Source of the DNA: Chitinophaga pinensis
Lineage (GTDB): Bacteria > Bacteroidota > Bacteroidia > Chitinophagales > Chitinophagaceae
Length of the DNA: 64,000 bases
Direction: 5' to 3'
Assembly (NCBI GenBank): GCA_945862385.1
Contig: CAMAXV010000007.1
Location: 1-64,000 of the forward strand
Shown one piece after another: positions 15,900 to 22,793 of the stretch (its first letter is position 1; each line of letters opens with the position of its first letter). A program made the position numbers and the translations under genes. Under the pieces are notes generated by a model. The model was not told the origin of the DNA, made no database searches, and was given only the letters and a program-made list of their open reading frames with translations.

Positions 15900-16918
15900 T
15901 ATCTCATTTGTCTTGCCCCTTCAACCATATTGATCAGTTTCTTTTTGGCTGCCCAGCGTGCGGTCTGACTTAATCCGCAATCCGGCGCAACAGAAAGTTT
16001 GTCTGCCGGAACATACTGAAGGCATTTGGCAATGCGCTCTTTTACATCATCTACTGTTTCGATATAATAGTTTTTTACATCAATGATACCCACAGAAACG
16101 TCCATCTTTTCTGCAAACTGAGCCAGAAGTTCAATTTCTGAAAACTCCCTGTTTGCCATTTCAATATGCATCTCGTCTACATCAAGATCCAAAAAATCAG
16201 GTAGCATGGGTTTAAGACTTCTGTAACCAACAGGTCTGCCTTTGAAATTTCCAAAACACAGGTGAGTAGATAGCCTGCATTTTCCTTTTATGGCTGATAC
16301 GGTTTCATTGAAAATGGAAACAAATCTCCGCGTATCTTCCTTGTATGCATAGCAGCTCATGGAAGGTTCATCCAGGGTTATTTCTGTGCATCCTGCTGCA
16401 ACAAGCGCTTCAAGCTCTCTGCTGATGATTGGGGTAAGTGCTGCGGTGATTTCCCAGCGGTCTTTGTACTGTGCATTGGGTAAAAGACGTCCACTCAGGG
16501 TATATGGTCCTGGTAAGCTGCATTTCAATATAGGACCTGCAGGAGCAAGTTTTTGCAGTCTTCTGAATTCAGTTATGGAACCCAATCCCTCCGGCGCCTT
16601 TAATTCGCCGGTTATGCTGTGTTTACCTCTCTGATCATGTGCAGGCGGACCAAACCTTCTGGTTTCAGTGTGGTTGGGCTGGATGCCTTTTATAAAACCA
16701 TAAAAGGAAAGGTTGAAGTCAAATCTTGTTTGCTCACCATCTGTAATCACATCCAGGCCTGCCTGCATCTGATCATGAATTGCTGCGATGACTGCATCTT
16801 CTGCCATTTCTTCAATGTCGGCAGCTCCAAATGCTGCTAAATTACCGGTAGCGTATTCAAGCCAGCCAGGGAAAGGGTAACTTCCTACTACTGTTGTTCT
16901 GATGGGAATGGGTTGCAT
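15899..16918 (-). CDS. MetE C-terminal-like cobalamin-independent methyltransferase
   Basis: A 339-residue protein equal to the catalytic C-terminal half of cobalamin-independent methionine synthase, without the N-terminal half. It opens with TTVVGSYPFPGW. Zinc ligands are seen as the His and Cys of STHLCFGN, the Glu of DEMHIEMANREF, and the Cys of VAPDCGL. Family members transfer methyl groups to homocysteine or another thiol; the donor is unclear. I chose the ATG at 16918, 10 bases after the upstream gene; a start at 17032 would add 38 unlikely residues overlapping that gene. Its neighbours are not methionine genes, so a salvage role is possible (inference). Confidence 0.82.
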   Translation of the reverse strand: MQPIPIRTTVVGSYPFPGWLEYATGNLAAFGAADIEEMAEDAVIAAIHDQMQAGLDVITDGEQTRFDFNLSFYGFIKGIQPNHTETRRFGPPAHDQRGKHSITGELKAPEGLGSITEFRRLQKLAPAGPILKCSLPGPYTLSGRLLPNAQYKDRWEITAALTPIISRELEALVAAGCTEITLDEPSMSCYAYKEDTRRFVSIFNETVSAIKGKCRLSTHLCFGNFKGRPVGYRSLKPMLPDFLDLDVDEMHIEMANREFSEIELLAQFAEKMDVSVGIIDVKNYYIETVDDVKERIAKCLQYVPADKLSVAPDCGLSQTARWAAKKKLINMVEGARQMR

Positions 16919-16928
16919 ATTATTTTTT

Positions 16929-17705
16929 TCAGGGATTAAATTGATAGAGTCTGGTAAGTCTGACTGCATGTTCATCATAGGCTTTTTCAAAAAGCCTGAT
17001 GGCTTCTTCAGCACCAACAACATTGGCTGCACTTAAAACCGTAGGTGGTTGTCCGGCTGCTGTTAGTAATGCGGCTACCCTGGCTTTGATACAATTGATC
17101 AGCAAAACACCTCCAAGTGTAGAGCCAGGGGAAACAGGTGTATGGAGATTTTCAATCTTGATCATGGCGTCTCCAGCAGGAGCTCCGGTATCCAGGATAA
17201 GGTCGGAAACATCGCTAAGTTTCAACCCATCTGAGCGTTTACTCGCACTGGCAGAACTGTGTTTTTGAGAGATGATGCTGACAACTTTTATGTTTTTCTT
17301 CCTGAAATTTTCAGCCATTTCAATGGGCACAACGTTGGTGCCACCTGATGAAATGATTAAGGCTGTATCATCAGCGGACAGTGTAAAGTTTCTCAGGATT
17401 CTTTCCGCCAGTCCGCTCACATTTTCCAGAAACATCGCCTGTCGCTGTCCGTTTGCACCCACAACAAGGTTGTGGAAAGTAAGTGAGAGCTCTACTATGG
17501 GGTTGAAGCCTGAAAAGGAGCCGTATCTTGGCCACATTTCTTCAACCATGATTCTGCTGTGCCCTGATCCGAATACATGAACCATTCTGCCTTTCAGAAT
17601 CGTATCGCTGAACCATCCGGCGGCAGTTTCAATGGCATCCTGCTGGGCAGCAATGGTATCACAAATCTGCCGGCTTTTTTCAAGATATTGTTCTATTTCA
17701 TTCAT
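16929..17705 (-). CDS. SIS-domain sugar-phosphate isomerase-like protein (UPF0309 type)
   Basis: A 258-residue cytoplasmic protein with a single sugar isomerase (SIS) domain. VHVFGSGHSRIMVEEM near residues 42-57 and IISSGGTNVVPIEMA near 115-129 form the sugar-phosphate-binding loops. It belongs to the poorly characterised UPF0309 group rather than to GlmS or MurQ. MurNAc-6-phosphate etherases also use a SIS fold, which is interesting because a VanX-like dipeptidase shares the operon, but the MurQ signatures are not present. It overlaps the upstream SDR gene by 8 bases. Confidence 0.8.
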   Translation of the reverse strand: MNEIEQYLEKSRQICDTIAAQQDAIETAAGWFSDTILKGRMVHVFGSGHSRIMVEEMWPRYGSFSGFNPIVELSLTFHNLVVGANGQRQAMFLENVSGLAERILRNFTLSADDTALIISSGGTNVVPIEMAENFRKKNIKVVSIISQKHSSASASKRSDGLKLSDVSDLILDTGAPAGDAMIKIENLHTPVSPGSTLGGVLLINCIKARVAALLTAAGQPPTVLSAANVVGAEEAIRLFEKAYDEHAVRLTRLYQFNP

Positions 17706-18474
17706 AATTTTTCATTTCTGTTACTGACCATCCACCATCTATCCGGATATTTTGTCCGGTTATAAAACTACCAGCATCCGACAATAAAAGTGCAGCCAAA
17801 GGAACGATGTCTGCTGGGAGTACTGCTCTTCCCCCGTCGAGCTGTTGTTTGCCTTTTACGCGGTTCATGATATTTTCATCAGACAATGCACGTTTTGCCA
17901 TCGGCGTATCTGTTAGTCCCGGGGAAATAACATTGATACTGATATTGTTGGGGGCATACATGGCAGCTGCAGCAAGCGAAAGACCTTCAACTGCTGCTTT
18001 TGCTGCTGTATATGCATGTGTTCCAAAAAATTCAGGATAAGGTCTGTTGGTGAGTGCCGATGAGAGATTAACAATGGCACCTCTTTGCTTGTGCTCAAGG
18101 CAGTTCCTAATAAAGGCTTTATTGGAAAGCATAACAGTGCCTGCATTCAGGCTAATTGTTTTTTCCCATCCCTCAATGGTCATCTCATGCAGGGGGCCAT
18201 CGCCGAATGATCTGCCACTTCCTCCAGCCACATGAAACAATCCGTAAATAACCCCAAATTTTTCCGTTCCCAGTTTTATGCCTTGTTGAATGATATTTTC
18301 TTCCCTTAAATCTCCTGTAATCAAGCAAAGGTCTTCAGTTTGTGGTATTTCCATTGACGATTCTTTGCCTATGGCTACAACTTTTGCACCCTGAAGCAGA
18401 AAGTAATGAACTGCTTCCAGTCCAATGCCTGATGTGCCCCCCGCCACTATGATGCATTTTCCTGAAAGTATCAT
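17698..18474 (-). CDS. SDR-family oxidoreductase
   Basis: A 258-residue short-chain dehydrogenase. It shows the cofactor loop IVAGGTSGIGLEAVHYF, the catalytic Ser in NLSSALTN, and the catalytic YTAAK. The C-terminal SFITGQNIRIDGGWSV is typical of the classical subfamily. It reduces or oxidises an unknown carbonyl or alcohol with NAD(P). It overlaps both neighbours (4 bases with the dipeptidase, 8 with the SIS gene), so the operon is very tightly coupled. The substrate is unknown. Confidence 0.88.
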   Translation of the reverse strand: MILSGKCIIVAGGTSGIGLEAVHYFLLQGAKVVAIGKESSMEIPQTEDLCLITGDLREENIIQQGIKLGTEKFGVIYGLFHVAGGSGRSFGDGPLHEMTIEGWEKTISLNAGTVMLSNKAFIRNCLEHKQRGAIVNLSSALTNRPYPEFFGTHAYTAAKAAVEGLSLAAAAMYAPNNISINVISPGLTDTPMAKRALSDENIMNRVKGKQQLDGGRAVLPADIVPLAALLLSDAGSFITGQNIRIDGGWSVTEMKNYE

Positions 18475-19163
18475 TGAAGCATTTTGAGTTTGTTGAAAGG
18501 GATATCCAGCACATCATATTTATCTGAATCAGGCCAGTAGTAATGCCACCATTCAGTTTCAAACTTTTTGAAGCCATATTTTAACATAAGCGACAAAAGC
18601 AATTCCCTGTTCCTGATCTGCTCCTCATTAAGCTGAGCATAGCCATGGTGGGCTTTTTCGGAAAAGTTGTCAAAGCCCGTTGGCATCGAAAGTGCTTTAC
18701 CATCGGATATATTATAAAGAGAGAGGTCAACTGCAATTCCCCGGTTATGACCACTGCCTTTTGATGGTTTAGCCACATAACGCTCATCGTGTATAAGTTT
18801 CCAGAAGCGAACTGTAACGCTATACGGACGGTAAGCATCCCATATCAGCAAACCCAGTCCATGTTGTTCAAGTTCTTTAGACAGCGCTATCAGCGCTTTT
18901 GCAGGTTCAACCCGTAAAAAAGTAGTTTTGGTATCTGAAGGGTACATCCTTTTGCCCGTAAAGTTTTCGTTGCCGGCGTAGTGAAGTTCAAACCTGATAT
19001 TGGGGATATGAAGCCCTAGGTTGACCAAACCCATCGCAGTATCTGATGTGATTTGGTCATTCAGCTGATGGTATTTTGTAATGATGTGCATGCCAATGGC
19101 TTTTTGTGCATCAGCAGCCTGGGTTAATAGGCAAAAAAGTAGCAAAATCAGCGTTTTCATCAT
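18471..19163 (-). CDS. VanX-like D-Ala-D-Ala dipeptidase (M15D), exported
   Basis: A 230-residue zinc peptidase. It has the substrate-arginine region IWDAYRPYSV, zinc ligands in GSGHNRGIAVDL (SxHxxGxAxD) and the catalytic Glu-His of ETEWWHYYW. A signal peptide (MMKTLILLLFCLLTQAADA) directs it to the periplasm. VanX-type enzymes cut D-Ala-D-Ala or related dipeptides from cell-wall turnover; no vancomycin resistance genes are nearby, so a recycling role is more likely. The start at 19163 gives a clean signal peptide; an in-frame ATG at 19181 would add six residues. First gene of the five-gene operon. Confidence 0.85.
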   Translation of the reverse strand: MMKTLILLLFCLLTQAADAQKAIGMHIITKYHQLNDQITSDTAMGLVNLGLHIPNIRFELHYAGNENFTGKRMYPSDTKTTFLRVEPAKALIALSKELEQHGLGLLIWDAYRPYSVTVRFWKLIHDERYVAKPSKGSGHNRGIAVDLSLYNISDGKALSMPTGFDNFSEKAHHGYAQLNEEQIRNRELLLSLMLKYGFKKFETEWWHYYWPDSDKYDVLDIPFNKLKMLQ

Positions 19164-19265
19164 ATCGTAAGTGGTATTCACTTGTCAAAAAGATACTAAG
19201 TTAATGCCTTTAAGAAAAAAAAAGGTCTTTTATTAGAACACTGACTTACATTTACTTAAATTGAT

Positions 19266-19697
19266 TTGTTGTTGAAGCCTCAAAAATCATATTTTTTTTG
19301 TTTCCTGTTGATTTTGCTGTCGCAAGAAATGCTTGCGCAAAAAAAGATGAATTACAGGAAAGTTCCGGTTGTGGATTCAGCAATCGGATATGCTAGTTAT
19401 TATTCCGACCGATTTATTGGAAAGAGAACTGCAAACGGGGAAGTATTCAGTCAAAAGAAATTGACCTGTGCCCACAACACATTGCCAATGGGTACAATAG
19501 TAAGGGTATCGGAACTGAAAACCGGAAAATATGTGGATGTGAGGGTCAATGATCGGTTGCATAAGCATAATCCCCGCTTGGTAGACTTATCTAAAGCGGC
19601 TGCTGCCCAAATTGGTTTCATTAAAAAAGGAATTATCAAAGTAAATGTAGTGGTCTTAAAGGATGAAAATGTCGAAAAAAAGGTAATAGAGGAATAA
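19266..19697 (+). CDS. RlpA-like double-psi beta-barrel protein
   Basis: A 143-residue exported protein. Residues 1-25 form a signal peptide ending near LAQ. The rest is a double-psi beta-barrel of the RlpA type, seen in ASYYSDRFIGKRTANGE, LPMGTIVRVSELKTGK and VNDRLHKHNPRLVDLS. RlpA proteins cleave or bind naked glycan strands at division septa. There is no SPOR domain, so binding to denuded septal peptidoglycan is not indicated. No ATG gives the signal peptide; one of three TTG codons at 19266-19274 must be the start, which is unusual. Confidence 0.8.
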   Translation: MLLKPQKSYFFCFLLILLSQEMLAQKKMNYRKVPVVDSAIGYASYYSDRFIGKRTANGEVFSQKKLTCAHNTLPMGTIVRVSELKTGKYVDVRVNDRLHKHNPRLVDLSKAAAAQIGFIKKGIIKVNVVVLKDENVEKKVIEE

Positions 19698-19724
19698 TTA
19701 TTTCTCTTTTCAACACTACCTCGC

Positions 19725-19732
19725 TATTTTTG
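19725..19732 (+). promoter_or_regulatory. -7 promoter box before the beta-barrel gene
   Basis: TATTTTTG, an exact fit to TAnnTTTG, 23 bases before the ATG at 19756. No clear -33 box is seen. Confidence 0.4.
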
Positions 19733-19755
19733 TTATACCCAAAATAAAACTGTTT

Positions 19756-20343
19756 ATGAAAAGGATTTTATTCTTCGCTGTTTTAGCCCTGTCGGTTTCA
19801 GCAACTCAAGCACAAAGTGGAAAGATAAAAGGTAAAAATCTTGGACTTCAATTTACTTTGCACGATCATAAGACAGCTTCTGAACTGGACAATAAAGGAA
19901 CGAGTTTTGTTCTTGGAGGTACAGACTGGAAAAAGCTGAGCAGGATGCGTCCGGGACTGGCTGTGACTTATACAGAGGGTCTTAATGATCATTTCGACTT
20001 TAATGCCAGACTCGGATTTTCTTACCTTGAGTATACTCTGTCTAATAAACCCTTTGCCCCAAGTACTGGGTCAAAAGCATATTTTGAAGCTGATGCCAAC
20101 ATTCTCATGAAATTGACAACAGACGATTACTGGGTTTCTCCCTTTTTATCCCTGGGCGCAGGAGCATCTAACTGGAATGGTTATTACGGAGCTTATATTC
20201 CTGCTGGTGCTGGCTTGCAGGTTAATTTATTCGATATTTCTTATTTCGTTATCCAAGCGCAATACAGAAGCCCTGTTACAGCAAACGTTTCAGGTAATTT
20301 ATTTTACAGTTTCGGCATTGCTGCCAATATTGGAAAGAAGTAG
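19756..20343 (+). CDS. Outer membrane beta-barrel protein, hypothetical
   Basis: A 195-residue protein with a signal peptide cut near ATQAQ. The remainder alternates short glycine-rich turns and amphipathic strands (for example RPGLAVTYTEGLNDHFDFNA, SPFLSLGAGASNWNGYYG), ending in strand-like SFGIAANIGKK. This is the pattern of small outer membrane barrels of the OmpA or OprF transmembrane type. The final residue is Lys rather than the aromatic residue common in barrels, so the class is probable, not certain. Function unknown. It ends before a bidirectional terminator shared with the PBP1A gene. Confidence 0.65.
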   Translation: MKRILFFAVLALSVSATQAQSGKIKGKNLGLQFTLHDHKTASELDNKGTSFVLGGTDWKKLSRMRPGLAVTYTEGLNDHFDFNARLGFSYLEYTLSNKPFAPSTGSKAYFEADANILMKLTTDDYWVSPFLSLGAGASNWNGYYGAYIPAGAGLQVNLFDISYFVIQAQYRSPVTANVSGNLFYSFGIAANIGKK

Positions 20344-20366
20344 TTTGTTTTCAGTGAAATATTCTC

Positions 20367-20395
20367 AAAAGGACTAACCCCTGGTTAGTCCTTTT
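20367..20395. terminator. Bidirectional intrinsic terminator
   Basis: A 13-pair perfect stem (20367-20379 with 20383-20395) with a 3-base loop, AAAA at one end and TTTT at the other. It lies between the convergent beta-barrel and PBP1A genes; its right arm overlaps the last codons of the PBP1A gene. Confidence 0.85.
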
Positions 20396-22748
20396 GATTT
20401 CCACCAAATACCCTGTTTATTCCGCCTTTTCTTCTGTTAATTGTATCTTTCCCCTTAGGTAAAGTAGTTTTTTCATCAAATCGCTGTGATTCAGTTACTA
20501 CTTTTTCCTTGCCATCACTGATGGGGATTTCTATATACTCATTGCCGGGGATTTGCTCATCACCTTCAATTGGCATGATTTCAGACTGTTCTTCGGCAGG
20601 GGAGTAATCAAAGATGACTTCATTTTGCATGTTAGCGGGAGGTATAAATGTAGCTCCCGGGTCAATGTTCAGGCTTTTATCGTTGAAAACCTGCTGGTAA
20701 TAATAGGCCCAAGCAGGCATTGCCATCTGAGACCCTCCTGAAGTGTACAACATCCTCAGGAAAGGATCGTCACAGCCTACCCAAACGCCAGATAAAAGTT
20801 GGGGACTAAATCCTATAAACCATCCATCAGCATTGTCATTTGTCGTTCCTGTTTTTCCTGCAACCTGAGCGGTTAATCCATAAGCACCGTGCAAGGCTCT
20901 TGCTGTTCCAAAATCTGCCACGCCCTGTAACATTTTAGTCATGATAAAGGCTTCACTTTCGCTGATAACTTCTTTGGTTTCGGCTCTGAATGAAGCCAGG
21001 ACATTGCCGTTTCTGTCTTCAATGCGGCTGATAAAAATTGGTTTTACATTGAAGCCGCGCCCAGGGAACATGCTGAATACTTGAACCATTTCAAACAAAG
21101 ATAAATCAGCAGATCCAAGTGCGATAGAAGCATATGGAGGTATTTTACTGACAACGCCACATTGTTTTGCAAAATCAATCGTACGTTGAATGCCTAATTC
21201 ATTGATCAGGTGAACGGCAGGAGGGTTTTTTGAAAAAGCCAGTGCGATGGCCATCGCACCACCATCTCCATCAATCATTTTTCCTCCCATATCAATAGGG
21301 CCACCCGGAAGTGGCGTCTCTGGTCTGTAGCCATTCATTACACCCAATGTATAAAGTATGGGTTTGAATGTTGACCCTACCTGCCTTTTGGTGTTTACAT
21401 TGACGTGGTCGTACTTGAATCTTTTAAAGTTACTTCCGCCTACCCATGCTTTTACTTCACCAGAAAAAGGATCCATTGAAAGTAAACCAATTTGCATGAT
21501 TTGCTTGTGGTATTTAATGGAATCACGAGGACTCAGCAAGGTATCAGTCTCGCGTTTTTCATTCCAGGCAAAAACTTTCATGTTGACAGGCTTAGTGAAA
21601 GACTCCATAATTTCATCCTCCGTTAATCCGTCTTCTTTCAGGTTTCGCCAGCGTTCTGATTGTTTAATGGCATTTTCGAGTACAGTTTTACCTTCTTTGG
21701 ATTTCCAGACAGATCCATTTTTGATGTTGGGCTGACTATGAAATACTTTCTGCAGGTTTTGCATATGCCGGTAAACAGCTATTTCCGCATATTCCTGCAT
21801 TCGCGGATTGATTGTTGTAAATATTTTTAAGCCATCTTTATAAATATCGTAAGGTTCTCCGGTTTTGGGATTTTCATGTTCCTTGCACCAGGTCTTGATT
21901 TCATCTCTTAAAACTTCCCGCAGGTAAGGCGAAATCCCAGAATTTTCATCAAGCCTGAGATATTTAAGCTTGATTGGTGCAATTTTTAATGCCCTGGCTG
22001 CTTCTTTGTCGAGGTAGTTATTCCTAACCATCTGATCAATCACAATATTCCTTCTGGCCATTGAATATTTTGGATTGCGGCGCGGATTATAGCGGGTGCT
22101 TCCCTTCAGTAAACCTACCAGTACTGCTGCTTCTTCAATTTCAAGTTGACCTGGTTCTTTCTGGAAATAGGTTTTTGCAGCATTACGGATACCATATATC
22201 TCATCTCCGTATGTAACCATATTCAGGTAAAGGGTCACTATTTCTTCTTTTGTAAGGTTCCTTTCCAGTTTGATGGCTACTATCCATTCCTTGAACTTTT
22301 CTATAACCCTGCCAACACTTTTACGGCTTTCCTGACCAAGCAGTGCCTTTGCTGTTTGTTGCGTGATTGTGCTTGCTCCGCCTTCTCGACCTAAAAATAC
22401 AATTGCGCGTACAAGACTTTTGATGTCTATGCCGGAATGGTCATAAAAACGTTCATCTTCCGTTGCAATCAATGCGTTAATGACATTGGGAGAAATATCC
22501 TGATACTTGACATTGATTCTGTCTTTCTGGTAATATTTTCCCATCAGGGTTCCGTCATCGGCATAGATCTCCGAGGAAGACATCATGGAAGGATTTTCCA
22601 GTTCATCAATGGAGGGTAATTTTCCGAAAACTCCCAAATAGATCAAGACAATTAATAAAAAAAACGCACCCCATCCATAGAGAAAAATTTTCCAGAATGT
22701 GCTTACTGACTTGCTTATTGCCTGTGGCTTAGTTGCTTTACCTGACAT
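20385..22748 (-). CDS. mrcA: Penicillin-binding protein 1A (bifunctional)
   Basis: A 787-residue class A PBP that polymerises and crosslinks peptidoglycan in the periplasm. An N-terminal membrane helix (about 18-45) is followed by the GT51 transglycosylase domain (ATEDERFYDHSGID, GGASTITQQTAK). The transpeptidase domain has catalytic STFK (GSTFKPILYT), SKN (AFSKNPPAV) and KTGT (AGKTGTTND). A low-complexity acidic and basic tail follows. The gene symbol reflects family; ponA is the alternative name. It lies 45 bases downstream of the SprE-like gene on the same strand. Confidence 0.93.
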   Translation of the reverse strand: MSGKATKPQAISKSVSTFWKIFLYGWGAFFLLIVLIYLGVFGKLPSIDELENPSMMSSSEIYADDGTLMGKYYQKDRINVKYQDISPNVINALIATEDERFYDHSGIDIKSLVRAIVFLGREGGASTITQQTAKALLGQESRKSVGRVIEKFKEWIVAIKLERNLTKEEIVTLYLNMVTYGDEIYGIRNAAKTYFQKEPGQLEIEEAAVLVGLLKGSTRYNPRRNPKYSMARRNIVIDQMVRNNYLDKEAARALKIAPIKLKYLRLDENSGISPYLREVLRDEIKTWCKEHENPKTGEPYDIYKDGLKIFTTINPRMQEYAEIAVYRHMQNLQKVFHSQPNIKNGSVWKSKEGKTVLENAIKQSERWRNLKEDGLTEDEIMESFTKPVNMKVFAWNEKRETDTLLSPRDSIKYHKQIMQIGLLSMDPFSGEVKAWVGGSNFKRFKYDHVNVNTKRQVGSTFKPILYTLGVMNGYRPETPLPGGPIDMGGKMIDGDGGAMAIALAFSKNPPAVHLINELGIQRTIDFAKQCGVVSKIPPYASIALGSADLSLFEMVQVFSMFPGRGFNVKPIFISRIEDRNGNVLASFRAETKEVISESEAFIMTKMLQGVADFGTARALHGAYGLTAQVAGKTGTTNDNADGWFIGFSPQLLSGVWVGCDDPFLRMLYTSGGSQMAMPAWAYYYQQVFNDKSLNIDPGATFIPPANMQNEVIFDYSPAEEQSEIMPIEGDEQIPGNEYIEIPISDGKEKVVTESQRFDEKTTLPKGKDTINRRKGGINRVFGGNQKD

Positions 22749-22793
22749 GAGGTAAAACTAATCAAAAGACATGTCTTTCATGAAAAGGAATCC

